Shown here: piece by piece, positions 54,425 through 63,519 of the stretch
Position numbering within the stretch: position 1 is the first letter of the stretch
Layout of the letters: every line of letters begins with the position of its first letter
Source of the DNA: Vulcanimicrobiota bacterium
Lineage (GTDB): Bacteria; Vulcanimicrobiota; Vulcanimicrobiia; Vulcanimicrobiales; Vulcanimicrobiaceae
Direction: 5' to 3'
Assembly (NCBI GenBank): GCA_013036095.1
Contig: JAAXCW010000004.1
Location: 124,001-188,000, forward strand
DNA length: 64,000 bases
The notes under the pieces: model-generated
Database searches by the model: none
Seen by the model: only the letters and a program-made list of their open reading frames with translations
Told to the model about the DNA's origin: nothing
Translations under genes and position numbers: made by a program

Positions 54425-55534
54425 TTATTTCAGTGTTTTCAAGTAAGCCACGAGGTTCACGATGTCTTTGTCGCTGAGCCCGTTAGCTGTTTGATTGGGC
54501 ATCTGTCCCATACTGCCCTTATAACCGTTTTGCAGAATCTTGGCGACGTTTTCCGGCGTGGCTTTGTCGCCGTCAACGAGTTGCGGGTGAGCCGGGTCGT
54601 TAAAAATGCCCCGCAGCCCCGGCCCGACGATGCGCTGATCGAACGGCCCGGCCGCGTGGCACGCCGAGCACTTGGCCGCGAAGAGTTTCGCGCCATCTCT
54701 TGGTTCGCCGCCATTCAGTTTGAGTTCGCTCGTGCTAGGCGCCTCAATCGCGTTGCTCGCGTGAATCTGCTCGCGCTCGGTGCGCGCATACCACGCCGCG
54801 TAACGCGCCGGCTGATCGATGTAGACGTAGGCCGGATTTTGATCGGTGCCGCTGTGCATTTCGCCGTGCAGCGTTCCGCAAAACTCCGTACAGATGATTT
54901 CGTACCGTCCCGGCCGCGTGGGCGTAAACTCGAATGTGTTGATCAGGCCGGGAACCATGTCGGCTTTTAGCCGCATGGCCGGAATCCAAAAGGAGTGAAT
55001 GACGTCGCTCGAGGTGACGTGCAGCGTGACCGCTTGGTTGAGCGGCAAGTGCATCTCTTTGACTTCACCGTTCACGTTGGGATAGCGGAACGTGTAGTAC
55101 CACTGATGGCCGATCGCCTCAACGACCAGCGTGTTGTTCGGTGCGATTTCAATCCCGTACCAAATGCGCAGACTGAAGATCGCCATGATGACGACGAAGA
55201 CGGTCGGGACGATCGTCCACCACATCTCGAGCTTGTTGTTGTCGTGAATCTGAATGCCGACGGCATTCTCGGGCGTACCGGCGTGGCGGCGGAACGCGAG
55301 CGAAAAATAGACGATGTATCCGCAGACAAAGATGAAGAGCGCGGTACCCGATGCGGCCAGGAAGCGGAACAGCGCGTCGATCTGCTGCGCCTTGTCAACC
55401 GCTTCGGGCATGATGCTCGTGATCGGCGCCCAAACCCACCACAGTATTGACATGAGCGCCAGCACGCCCAGAACGGCCGTGACGATCCAGAACTGGCGGT
55501 CGAGATGGACGACCGGGTCTCTATTTTCTGGCAA
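54425..55534 (-). CDS. coxB: Cytochrome c oxidase subunit II with fused cytochrome c domain
   Basis: This 369-residue protein has two N-terminal helices, the CuA cupredoxin domain (HSFWIPAMR, CTEFCGTLHGEMH with the two Cys, His and Met ligands) and a C-terminal cytochrome c domain (KCSACHAAGPF, heme-binding C-x-x-C-H, distal Met in MGQMPNQ). This is a caa3-type arrangement. The preceding TATAAT on this strand (55576-55581) may be its promoter. It is the first gene of the cox operon. Confidence 0.96.
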   Translation of the reverse strand: MPENRDPVVHLDRQFWIVTAVLGVLALMSILWWVWAPITSIMPEAVDKAQQIDALFRFLAASGTALFIFVCGYIVYFSLAFRRHAGTPENAVGIQIHDNNKLEMWWTIVPTVFVVIMAIFSLRIWYGIEIAPNNTLVVEAIGHQWYYTFRYPNVNGEVKEMHLPLNQAVTLHVTSSDVIHSFWIPAMRLKADMVPGLINTFEFTPTRPGRYEIICTEFCGTLHGEMHSGTDQNPAYVYIDQPARYAAWYARTEREQIHASNAIEAPSTSELKLNGGEPRDGAKLFAAKCSACHAAGPFDQRIVGPGLRGIFNDPAHPQLVDGDKATPENVAKILQNGYKGSMGQMPNQTANGLSDKDIVNLVAYLKTLK

Positions 55535-55575
55535 AGGTTATGCGATCTCCAAAAGCAGCCGGTTAGGCCTATTAG

Positions 55576-55581
55576 ATTATA
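55576..55581 (-). promoter_or_regulatory. Possible -10 box of the cox operon
   Basis: On the minus strand a perfect TATAAT lies about 42 bases before the coxB start, in the only non-coding gap before it. No clear -35 box is found at the right spacing, so it may need an activator or be fortuitous. Confidence 0.4.
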
Positions 55582-55593
55582 GGAAAGCGCGTC

Positions 55594-56289
55594 CTACGCA
55601 GGCGACGACCTTTGAAGGGCCGCGGCATATTCCCGGGTGAGCCACTCTACATTTGTAATGGCCGTCCCGACCACGACGGCGGCGGCGCCCGCCGCCAGCG
55701 CGGCGGCTCCCTGGGCGGGCGAATGGATTCCACCCTCGCAAATCACGAAGGCGTCCAATTCGGCAAACGCGTGGACGAGGTCGAGGGCCGGAAGCGCGCA
55801 GCCGGCCGTTTCCTTCGTATAGCCGCAGAGGGTGGTCGCGACGATATCCGCTCCCGCAGCCTGCGCGGCGACTCCGTCGGCGGCCAGGGCACAGTCGGCC
55901 ATCGCAAGCGCGCCGCCGTTTTGAATTTCGCCGACGATCTGTGCCACGGTGGCTCCGCCCGGACGCGGACGTCCGGTCGCATCGAACGCAACGATTTCTA
56001 CACCTACGCTCAATAGCTCGCGGACCTCGCGCAGCGTCGGCGTGATGTACGGCTCGAATCCGGAGTACTCGCGTTTCACGATGCCGATCACGGGCAGATC
56101 GACGCGCTTGCGAACGGCGGCAATGTTCTCTTGGCCCTGGAGCCGGAGTCCGGCGGCGCCCGCCGCTTTCGCGGCGCCGGCCATCGCAGCCAAGACGAGC
56201 GGATCGTCGAGCGCCGATCCCGGCGAAGCTTGCACCGAGACGATCAGCCCACCGCGCAGCCGCTCCAGCAGCTCGTGCTTTCCGCTCAT
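55594..56289 (-). CDS. nanE: N-acylglucosamine/ManNAc-6-phosphate 2-epimerase
   Basis: This 231-residue TIM-barrel protein matches NanE: LRGGLIVSVQASPGSALDDP, AGLRLQGQENIAAVRK, IGIVKREYSGFEPYITPT, CGYTKET and VICEGGIHSPAQGAAALAAGA. It turns N-acetylmannosamine-6-phosphate into GlcNAc-6-phosphate. ATG 56289 shares ATGA with the BadF-type kinase stop, so the two act together in amino-sugar catabolism. Confidence 0.94.
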   Translation of the reverse strand: MSGKHELLERLRGGLIVSVQASPGSALDDPLVLAAMAGAAKAAGAAGLRLQGQENIAAVRKRVDLPVIGIVKREYSGFEPYITPTLREVRELLSVGVEIVAFDATGRPRPGGATVAQIVGEIQNGGALAMADCALAADGVAAQAAGADIVATTLCGYTKETAGCALPALDLVHAFAELDAFVICEGGIHSPAQGAAALAAGAAAVVVGTAITNVEWLTREYAAALQRSSPA

Positions 56290-57152
56290 CGCGTCCGCGC
56301 CAAGAACAGCGCTCCGGTAACCGCATCGCCTGCCGGTTCGATCAGTTTGGCATGCGGGGCGGCTTCTTCCACAGCGCTCGCGATTGCGGCTTTCATTGCC
56401 GCGCTCTTCGTCATTCCGCCCAAGAATGCGAGCGGCCCCGCAGGCAAACGGGCGCGCGCCATCGTTCGGACGGCCAGATCGGCCAGCGCCTGCGCGCATT
56501 GCTGTGCGTATCGCTCGCCGCCCGGTTCTTTAGCGAGTTCGGCTAACGTCGTTCGCGTGATCTCTCCCGCATAAAACGAGCGCACGAGCGCGTGCAACGA
56601 TGCGCTGCCGAAATGATTCAGCAGCGCCTGCGCAAACGGACTTTTTTTGCCGGCATCTTCATCGCGGATGGCATCCTCGATCGCCCGGCGCGCGAACCAA
56701 AACGCGCTTCCCTCGTCGCCGAAAAGGTAGCCCCACCCGCCGACCGTCACGCTTTCACCGCGTCCGTTCGCGCCATACGCAACCGAACCGGTGCCGGCGA
56801 TGACGGCGACGCCCGCCGCGCCTTGGAATGCGCCCGCGTGCGCGATCACCGCGTCGTGCACGAACACCAACTCGCCGCACGGTAATTCCGGAGCGCGGCC
56901 GTATACGCGACCTTCGTATCCACTGATACCCGCGACGATGCGCTCGCAGTGCGCGTCCGCCGGTAATTGCGCCGCTGCAGCTGCTTTGTCGAAAGCCGCA
57001 CGCAGCGCGTCGCGCAAGCGCGTGGAGTTCGCATCTTGTCCGATCTCGTCGGCCGGGCCGGCTTCGCCCCGTCCGAGTTCGCGGCCGGTTTCATCCGCGA
57101 TTGCAGCGACGGTCCGGCTTTGCCCCGCGTCAATTCCGCCGTAGAGTTTCAC
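56286..57152 (-). CDS. BadF/BcrA-type ATPase, probable N-acetylglucosamine kinase
   Basis: This 288-residue protein has the actin-like ATPase motifs GGIDAGQSRTVAAIAD and AVIAGTGSVAYGANG, then GWGYLFGDEGSAFW, characteristic of N-acetylhexosamine kinases related to human NAGK. With NanE next to it, phosphorylation of GlcNAc or ManNAc is the likely job. Kinase type is known from family, substrate is inferred. Confidence 0.87.
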   Translation of the reverse strand: MKLYGGIDAGQSRTVAAIADETGRELGRGEAGPADEIGQDANSTRLRDALRAAFDKAAAAAQLPADAHCERIVAGISGYEGRVYGRAPELPCGELVFVHDAVIAHAGAFQGAAGVAVIAGTGSVAYGANGRGESVTVGGWGYLFGDEGSAFWFARRAIEDAIRDEDAGKKSPFAQALLNHFGSASLHALVRSFYAGEITRTTLAELAKEPGGERYAQQCAQALADLAVRTMARARLPAGPLAFLGGMTKSAAMKAAIASAVEEAAPHAKLIEPAGDAVTGALFLARTR

Positions 57153-57158
57153 GTTATG

Positions 57159-57407
57159 TCACCCTGAGTAGCGCGCGGCCGCGTCTTCGCGTGCCGCGCG
57201 ATCCGCGATGACCGGGAGCTCGCCGCAGTGTTCCATATGATGGTAGAGCTCGTGCGCGATGGCGCGCTTCACGAAATCCGCGCGCTCCTCCGGCGAAAGT
57301 TTGTCGGCGACGCGCGAGTTAATGCGGATAACGGGGCCTTGCGGATCGTATTCGGAGCGCAGCTCGGCATCGCCCCAATCGCCGAGATCGGCAAACTCGA
57401 TCTTCAT
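57159..57407 (-). CDS. Mini protein with HExxH motif
   Basis: This 82-residue protein contains AIAHELYHHMEH, a His-Glu-x-x-His zinc-peptidase motif, preceded by a strand RINSRVADKLSPEE, as in the ImmA/IrrE-like fold, but far shorter than known members. It starts in an ATGA overlap with the FAD gene's stop. The last codons (Tyr-Ser-Gly-stop) fall in a TGTCACCCTGAG repeat-type sequence, so its C-terminus may be acquired. Whether it is an active protease is unknown. Confidence 0.65.
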   Translation of the reverse strand: MKIEFADLGDWGDAELRSEYDPQGPVIRINSRVADKLSPEERADFVKRAIAHELYHHMEHCGELPVIADRAAREDAAARYSG

Positions 57408-58741
57408 AAGATCACGCCATCGGCCTTAAGCGCGGCGCGCAACTTCGACGCATCGACATTCCGCACGCTCACCTTTTCTTGGCCAGCGAGGGCCGCGGCC
57501 GTGCCGGCGGCTTGTCCCAGCGTCATCACCGTCGGCGTTAAGCGCGTCGAGGCCAAGGCTTCGTGGGTCGTGGAGATGCAGCGCCCGGCAACGAGCAGCC
57601 GTTCCACTTTCGCCGGCACCAAACAGCGGTACGGAATTTCGTAACTCTCGCCGGCGCGCAGCCGGTGCGTTTGCGTGCCCGTGCCCGAGGGATTGTGAAT
57701 ATCAATCGGATAGGCGCTGCGCGCCACCGCATCGTCGAAATGCTTGCCTTGCAGCACGTCGTCGCGCGTTAGCGTGTATTCACCGACGATGCGGCGCGAT
57801 TCGCGGATGCCGGCCTGGGTTGCCGTTGCCGCGATCCGTGAATTCTCGAAGCCGGGCACCCGCTTGCGGAAAAAATCGAAGAGCTGCATTGCCTGGCCGC
57901 GCGCTTCAACTTCGGCGCGGGTCAAGTCGTCCGGATCGAGCGGATCGATATCCACGACGCGCGTCATGTTTACCGTCACTTCGTCCGGATATGGGGATAT
58001 GAAAAACGAGACGACCTCGCGCGGAATGGTGACGTCGCCTTGAGCTTGTGCCTTATGCCACAATTCGTACAGGCCGGCGACGGCCGTCAACGCCGGCGCG
58101 GTGCGTTCATGCGTTTTGAGCGACGTCCGCATTTGATCGGGATGCATGCGAACGTATGCAGCGGTCTTCGCTAGATCGACGTGACTTAAGCGAAAGATCA
58201 GCGTTGCGGGCTGCACGCGGCCGCGCTCGTCGCCTTGCTGCGTCTCGACGCCGGCCGATGCGGCGACGTAGGCGTCCGCGGTCGCATCGATCGTAACGCG
58301 CGCGCGGTATTCCCGCTCACCCGCAACGGTGGCAAAAATCGCCCCCGCGACGGCATCACCGTCCATCACCGCTCGCAGAAAGTACGCGTGCACCAGCAGA
58401 TGCACGCCCGACTCTTTCATCAAATCGAAGAGCAGCGCTTTATGAATCTCCGGATCGAACGGCGTGATGGTCGGAACGTAGTCGGAAGAGTCGTGCAGAT
58501 GCCCCGGCGATCCGCCCATCGCTTGCAGCCGCGTGACGATCTCTTGCGCGATGCCGCCGACGATGCGCTTCTCGCCCGAGTGGAACGTCATCCACGGTCC
58601 GACCATAGCCGCCGTCGCCGTCCCACCCAAAAAACCGTAGCGCTCGACGAGCATCGTGCTCGCTCCATGACGAGCCGCTGCGATCGCGGCGGCGCATCCG
58701 GCATTTCCGCCGCCGACGACCAGGACGTCGTACTCTTTCAC
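57404..58741 (-). CDS. FAD-dependent oxidoreductase (FAD_oxidored family)
   Basis: This 445-residue protein has the N-terminal Rossmann loop VVGGGNAGCAAAIAAARHG, a later C-terminal FAD motif (LLVAGRCISTTHEALASTR, TVMTLGQAAGTAAALA) and a middle domain like the pfam12831 group. The start is GTG 58741, which opens directly into the first strand; longer in-frame sequence is Arg-rich and unconvincing. The substrate is unknown; some relatives act on sugars or cofactors. It heads the small minus-strand run leading to nanE. Confidence 0.88.
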   Translation of the reverse strand: MKEYDVLVVGGGNAGCAAAIAAARHGASTMLVERYGFLGGTATAAMVGPWMTFHSGEKRIVGGIAQEIVTRLQAMGGSPGHLHDSSDYVPTITPFDPEIHKALLFDLMKESGVHLLVHAYFLRAVMDGDAVAGAIFATVAGEREYRARVTIDATADAYVAASAGVETQQGDERGRVQPATLIFRLSHVDLAKTAAYVRMHPDQMRTSLKTHERTAPALTAVAGLYELWHKAQAQGDVTIPREVVSFFISPYPDEVTVNMTRVVDIDPLDPDDLTRAEVEARGQAMQLFDFFRKRVPGFENSRIAATATQAGIRESRRIVGEYTLTRDDVLQGKHFDDAVARSAYPIDIHNPSGTGTQTHRLRAGESYEIPYRCLVPAKVERLLVAGRCISTTHEALASTRLTPTVMTLGQAAGTAAALAGQEKVSVRNVDASKLRAALKADGVIL

Positions 58742-58815
58742 CGCTCCCGGCCTTCGACGCGCGCGCACCGCCTCCGGCGACAGGGAGGAGCGAGGCAAGG
58801 GGTAAACGGCTCCGC

Positions 58816-60309
58816 ATGCTATCACGCGTTAAGCCTCTTGCGACCATTCTCGCCGAAGGCGCAAATCAAGATTCAGGCCTAAGACGTTCGCTGGGACCGT
58901 GGGCGCTCACCGCCATGGGCATCGGCGCGATCATCGGTACGGGCATTTTCGTGCTCACAGGAGTCGCCTCAGCGACGCGCGCGGGCCCATCACTCACCGT
59001 TTCGTTCGTTGTTGCCGGCATAGTCAGCGCGCTTGCGGCGCTCTGTTACGCAGAAGTGTCGAGTAAAGTTCCGATTTCAGGAAGCGCGTACACATACACG
59101 TACGCAACGCTCGGCGAGTTTCTCGCGTGGATCATCGGCTGGAGTTTGGTGCTTGAGTACGCGCTCGGCGCTTCGACGGTAAGCGTCGGATGGTCGGGAT
59201 ACTTCACGTACATTCTCCACACGCTGCACATTTGGGATATCCCGCAAGCGTGGCAGCATAGCCATTGGGATCCGACTCCGGGAATAGCTAATCTGCCCGC
59301 AGCCATAATCATCTTGTTGATAACGGCGCTGCTCGTTCGAGGCACAAAAGAATCGGGGACGGTCAACGCGTGGATCGTCGCGATCAAAGTGCTGATCGTG
59401 CTGTTCTTCATCGCCATCGGCGTCGGCCACATCAATCCGGCTAACTACCATCTTCCGGCCGGTCCAACGACGGGCTTGGGCGGATACTTCCCGTTCGGCT
59501 GGGGCGGTATGTTAGGCGGAGCCGCGTTCATCTTCTTTGCGTACATCGGATTCGATGCCGTTTCGACGACCGCCGAAGAAGCGAAGAATCCGGGCAAAGA
59601 TCTACCGTTCGGCATTCTGATGAGCTTGGCGATCTGCACCATTCTTTACATCATCGTTGTCGCTATCTTGAACGGCATGGTTCCGTTCAATTCGCTCAAC
59701 GTTGCCTATCCGGTGGCATTCGCGCTCAATAGCGTAGGGTTGGCTTGGGCCGGCGTCATCATCTCGTTCGGAGCGATCGCCGGATTAACGACGGTGCTTC
59801 TCGTGATGATGTACGGCCAAACGCGCATCTTCTACGCGATGTCGCGCGACGGACTCATTCCGCCCAGTTTCGTGAAACTGCATCCGACATGGCGCACGCC
59901 GATGTTCTCGCAGATATTCTTCGGCATCCTGATCGCCGCCGCAGGCGCGTTCTTCCCGATTGGCATCCTCGGATCGCTTACGAACATGGGAACGCTGATC
60001 GCGTTCGTGCTCGTCTCGCTCTCGGTGCCCATCCTGCGCAAGCGTCATCCCGAACTGATCGGATCGTTCACGCTTCCGTTCGGACCGTACATCATTCCGA
60101 TACTCTCCGCGGTAACAGCACTCGGACTGATCTATTTCCTGCGATACGGTAACCCGATCGTCTGGGGAATTCCGCTGGTCTGGCTGGGCTTCATCATATG
60201 GCTCATTCTCGGACTCGCGTTCTACGGACTGTACGGGCGCAACAAGAGCACCGTCGCCCTGCAAGAAGCCGAAGGCGGTCTGGCTCCGCGTCAACCTCGC
60301 GTTAACTAG
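58816..60309 (+). CDS. APC-family amino-acid permease
   Basis: This 497-residue inner-membrane protein has about 12 to 14 helices. Helix 1 carries GIGAIIGTGIFVLTG, the APC substrate-binding signature, and helix 6 FFAYIGFDAVSTTAEEAKNP matches the cationic amino-acid transporter branch (CAT/YfnA-like). It starts at ATG 58816, divergent from the FAD gene by 74 bases, and ends next to a convergent small protein. Confidence 0.93.
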   Translation: MLSRVKPLATILAEGANQDSGLRRSLGPWALTAMGIGAIIGTGIFVLTGVASATRAGPSLTVSFVVAGIVSALAALCYAEVSSKVPISGSAYTYTYATLGEFLAWIIGWSLVLEYALGASTVSVGWSGYFTYILHTLHIWDIPQAWQHSHWDPTPGIANLPAAIIILLITALLVRGTKESGTVNAWIVAIKVLIVLFFIAIGVGHINPANYHLPAGPTTGLGGYFPFGWGGMLGGAAFIFFAYIGFDAVSTTAEEAKNPGKDLPFGILMSLAICTILYIIVVAILNGMVPFNSLNVAYPVAFALNSVGLAWAGVIISFGAIAGLTTVLLVMMYGQTRIFYAMSRDGLIPPSFVKLHPTWRTPMFSQIFFGILIAAAGAFFPIGILGSLTNMGTLIAFVLVSLSVPILRKRHPELIGSFTLPFGPYIIPILSAVTALGLIYFLRYGNPIVWGIPLVWLGFIIWLILGLAFYGLYGRNKSTVALQEAEGGLAPRQPRVN

Positions 60310-60666
60310 TCATCTGCCAATCCGGCGATTGATCTCGGCCGCAATGCGGTCGGGATCTCCGTCGGGTTGGATAATTATACTCTTATACGTCTCGTGCTCG
60401 GTCTCAAGCACGACGCAACTTCGACCGGTTCCAAAATCCAAGAACGCCAGGCCGCCGTTTGCAAAAAACGTCCCGGCCGTTTTTAAGCCGGGCGCGGATG
60501 TTCCGGCGATCTTGCGCCACCAATAATCCCAGCCGTTCTCGTCTTCAACCCTTGCCGACGTGATGTGCGCGAGCGGAATTTTCAAGCCCCCGTGGACCGC
60601 CCAGATTTTGTCCATCGTCGAAAGTTCGATGATGACGGTATTATTTTCAACGGTTACGTGCGCCAT
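60310..60666 (-). CDS. Small protein of unknown function
   Basis: This 118-residue soluble protein has a mainly beta pattern with one terminal helix (DPDRIAAEINRRIG), reminiscent of bacterial PH-like domains: ENNTVIIELSTMDKIWAVHGGLKIP then SCVVLETEHETYKSIIIQP. No catalytic motif is seen. It follows the permease tail to tail with no gap. Confidence 0.7.
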   Translation of the reverse strand: MAHVTVENNTVIIELSTMDKIWAVHGGLKIPLAHITSARVEDENGWDYWWRKIAGTSAPGLKTAGTFFANGGLAFLDFGTGRSCVVLETEHETYKSIIIQPDGDPDRIAAEINRRIGR

Positions 60667-60698
60667 ACGATCTCTTTATCGTCCTTCCGGACGCGAAG

Positions 60699-62795
60699 TT
60701 ACGCCGGGCGGCGTGAGGTTATGATGAGAACCGGGGCGTCGGGCTCGCGCCCGCCGAGCTCTTCCTCGGCGAGCGCCACCGCTTGCTCGGCCGAGAGCAG
60801 CCCGCTGTAGTCGGCGATGCGCGCGCCGTGCAAGACATACAAGTTGGGCATCGCCCGGCCGACGTCGCCAAAGGCTGTGGCGTCCTCGATCGCGGTGCGT
60901 AAATCTTCGGCGGCGCATCCCGCCGCCGTAACCCGGACCGTGCCGTCGCGCAGCGTCAGCCGGCCGACGCCGCCGCGATCGAGCACGCGCAGCATGGCTC
61001 CGGACTCGTACACCGTCAGACCCGGAGTCCGCGCGACCGCCCGAACGTCCGCAACTGCCGCGCGCATCAAACGCGCCGCCGCAGCGAGGCGCGCATCCTC
61101 ATCAAGCGTTCCGTGCGCGGCAGTCTCCGCAAGTTCGGTTGCGCCCGAAGCCGTGGCGCGCACGATGTTGCGCTGCGTGTCGATCTCGACCACCGTCTCC
61201 ACGCCTTCAGGGGAAGCGCCGGCGGCGACGACGGCGTCTTGCGCCTCGCGCCGGATGCGCAGAATATCGTCCGGAGACGGATCAACAAGAGTGCGCTCCA
61301 CGACTTCACGCACGAGCGCCAAGGCGACGCCAATCGGCGAGATCACTTCGGCGTCGCGCGCGAGCCGGAAATCGAGCCCGGTCTTTTTCGCGGCATAAGG
61401 AATGAGCGCGGCCGCGCCGCCGCCTCCGCCGACCACGACAACCGCATGCCGATCGAGTTCGTAATCCGCGATCAACTCTTCAATCGTTGCGATAACTTTG
61501 GCCGATGCGATGTCCAGCATCTCGCGCGCGACCGTTTCGGCGCTCGTGCCGAAATGCGCGCCGAGTATCGCGAGCGCTTTGCCGGCCGACTCCGAATTAC
61601 CGTATGCGAACGCCGACGCGGGGACGTAGCCCAAAAAATTCGCCGCGCACGTCGGCGTGACGGCGATGTGCGTTCCGTCGCCGCCGCGCAGTGCCACGTA
61701 GTCGCCGGAGTCGTGCGCGCTTGGACGAAACGCCTCAAATTGCGCCCCGTCGATCGCGGACGGATCGAGAAAACATGCGTAGCTCAAGCCGGCGATATGT
61801 GCGGAGCGCGGGCCAACGTCGACGATCTTCCCGTCGTTTGCGCGCATCAGGCTGCCGCCGGCAATTCCGAGCGTTCGCACGTCGAGCGTGCGCAACATCG
61901 TACGGTGTCCGCCGACGCGCGCGGGACGCATCTGCGGCATGCCCGCACGTATCGCGGAGCAATCTGAACTGGTTCCCCCGACTTCGATGAAGATGCCGTC
62001 GGTAACGTTTTCGTGCAGCAGCGCACCCGCAACGCCCGCCGCCGGGCCGGAAAGCAGCGTGAGAATCGGCCGCCGTTCCATTTCGCGCGCGTCCATCACG
62101 CCGCCGTCGCTGCGCATCACCATGAGCGGCGAATCGATTGCGGCTTCGCGCACTGCGCCGGCCGTCATGCGTGCGGTGCGCACCATTTTCGGAAGAATCG
62201 CCGCGTTGATCGCGGCCGTCCGCGTGCGCGCGCGCAAGCCGTACATCGTGCTCACGTCGTGGCCGCTGGTCGCGAACAGTCCGGCCTGCGATGCGATCGC
62301 CACCGCATCGTTCTCGCCTTGGGGTCGATCGACCGAGAAAGCTTCGGTCGCGGCCAGAACCTCGGTTCCGCTTTGTTTGAGCGCGCCGACTGCCGTCTCG
62401 ATGCTCTTGCGATCACGTACCGATGCGAACGCAAATTTGGGCTCGAACGGAAGTCCCGGCGCCAGCTGCAATCGTCCAAAACGCATCTGCATGCGCGCGA
62501 GCGGTCCGAGCCCGTTCAGTAAACCCAGGACGCCGACTTGCGCGACGTCGCCTTCGAGCAGCGCGTTGGTGGCTTGCGTCGTGGAATGCGCGATGAACGA
62601 AACCTCGGCTGGATCGATTGTTCCGTCGGAAAAGAGCCGCGCAATTCCGTCAACGATGCCGGCGGCGACGCCTGCCGCCGCAGCATGCGTCGTCGGCACT
62701 TTTACTCGCGCCACAACTTCCCGGCTCTGGGCATCTATCGCAACAACGTCGGTGAACGTTCCCCCAACGTCCACACCGAGGCGCAATTTACGCAT
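60699..62795 (-). CDS. Hydantoinase/oxoprolinase A-type ATPase
   Basis: This 698-residue protein matches HyuA/oxoprolinase A subunits: RLGVDVGGTFTDVVAID, AHSTTQATNALLEGDV, FIEVGGTSSDCSAI and VVVVGGGGGAAALIPYAAKK. These enzymes use ATP to open cyclic amides such as 5-oxoproline or hydantoins. The B subunit (HyuB) is not nearby, so activity may rely on a partner elsewhere. ATG 62795 overlaps the methyltransferase stop by 8 bases. Confidence 0.92.
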   Translation of the reverse strand: MRKLRLGVDVGGTFTDVVAIDAQSREVVARVKVPTTHAAAAGVAAGIVDGIARLFSDGTIDPAEVSFIAHSTTQATNALLEGDVAQVGVLGLLNGLGPLARMQMRFGRLQLAPGLPFEPKFAFASVRDRKSIETAVGALKQSGTEVLAATEAFSVDRPQGENDAVAIASQAGLFATSGHDVSTMYGLRARTRTAAINAAILPKMVRTARMTAGAVREAAIDSPLMVMRSDGGVMDAREMERRPILTLLSGPAAGVAGALLHENVTDGIFIEVGGTSSDCSAIRAGMPQMRPARVGGHRTMLRTLDVRTLGIAGGSLMRANDGKIVDVGPRSAHIAGLSYACFLDPSAIDGAQFEAFRPSAHDSGDYVALRGGDGTHIAVTPTCAANFLGYVPASAFAYGNSESAGKALAILGAHFGTSAETVAREMLDIASAKVIATIEELIADYELDRHAVVVVGGGGGAAALIPYAAKKTGLDFRLARDAEVISPIGVALALVREVVERTLVDPSPDDILRIRREAQDAVVAAGASPEGVETVVEIDTQRNIVRATASGATELAETAAHGTLDEDARLAAAARLMRAAVADVRAVARTPGLTVYESGAMLRVLDRGGVGRLTLRDGTVRVTAAGCAAEDLRTAIEDATAFGDVGRAMPNLYVLHGARIADYSGLLSAEQAVALAEEELGGREPDAPVLIITSRRPA

Positions 62796-63519
62796 CGGCA
62801 CGCAGTACGTAGCAGACCATGGCGAGCGAAACGCGTCCGCCTTGCGCGAACCGATCGAACAACGCCGAAGCTTCGCCGCGCAGCTCGTCCGCTCGCGCTC
62901 CATCGCGCGGCAGATACGACGTCGATGCCATGCGACCGAGCATCTCCGCACGGTGCAAACTTTGCGCGTAAGCATGCTCGCTACGCGTGCAGTTCAGTCC
63001 CGCAAGCCGCGCAAAGCTCGTCAGCGCTTCGGCGCGTCTCTTTTCGATAGGCTCTGTTGAATAACGGCGCACGAGGTCGCCATAGGCCGCCGCGAACGGG
63101 TCGCTTTCGTTGCGCTCGTATTGCAGCACGGCGATGCGCCGGCGGCTGATGCGTTTGAACTCCGCGATCGCCGCTTGCGGCTCGAACCAGTGGAAGGCCT
63201 GAAACGCCGCGGCAATATCAACGGAGCGATCGGGCAAGCGCGTATCTTCACCCGTTCCGTCAATCCACTCGATGCGCGGATCGGGCTCGGCTTGTTCGGC
63301 CATCGAATGATTCGGCTCGACTGCAATGACGGTCGCGCCGCGCTCCGCGAGCAATCGCGATGCGATGCCCGTGCCCGCGCCGATGTCGGCGATCGTCAGT
63401 TTTTCGGGCGGTCCCATTCCGTCGAGCAGCGCGTCGAGCGCTTCTGCCGGATACCCGGGACGGTTCTTCGCGTAGGCCGCCGCGCGGGACGAGAAGCGTT
63501 CCGACGGGCGATCGATCAC
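62788..63519 (-). CDS. Class I SAM-dependent methyltransferase
   Basis: This 243-residue protein has a classic SAM loop IADIGAGTGIASRLLAERG at about residue 43, an acidic end of strand 2 (VIAVEPN) and the IDGTGEDTRLPDRSVDIAAAFQAFHWF segment typical of the small-molecule UbiE-like group. The substrate cannot be told. It starts at GTG 63519 in a GTGA overlap with the next gene and overlaps the hydantoinase gene by 8 bases. Confidence 0.9.
   Translation of the reverse strand: MIDRPSERFSSRAAAYAKNRPGYPAEALDALLDGMGPPEKLTIADIGAGTGIASRLLAERGATVIAVEPNHSMAEQAEPDPRIEWIDGTGEDTRLPDRSVDIAAAFQAFHWFEPQAAIAEFKRISRRRIAVLQYERNESDPFAAAYGDLVRRYSTEPIEKRRAEALTSFARLAGLNCTRSEHAYAQSLHRAEMLGRMASTSYLPRDGARADELRGEASALFDRFAQGGRVSLAMVCYVLRADA

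Noticed and set aside
58741-58825. Longer start for the FAD oxidoreductase at ATG 58825
   Set aside because: It would overlap the divergent permease gene and gives an Arg-rich stretch before the Rossmann strand.
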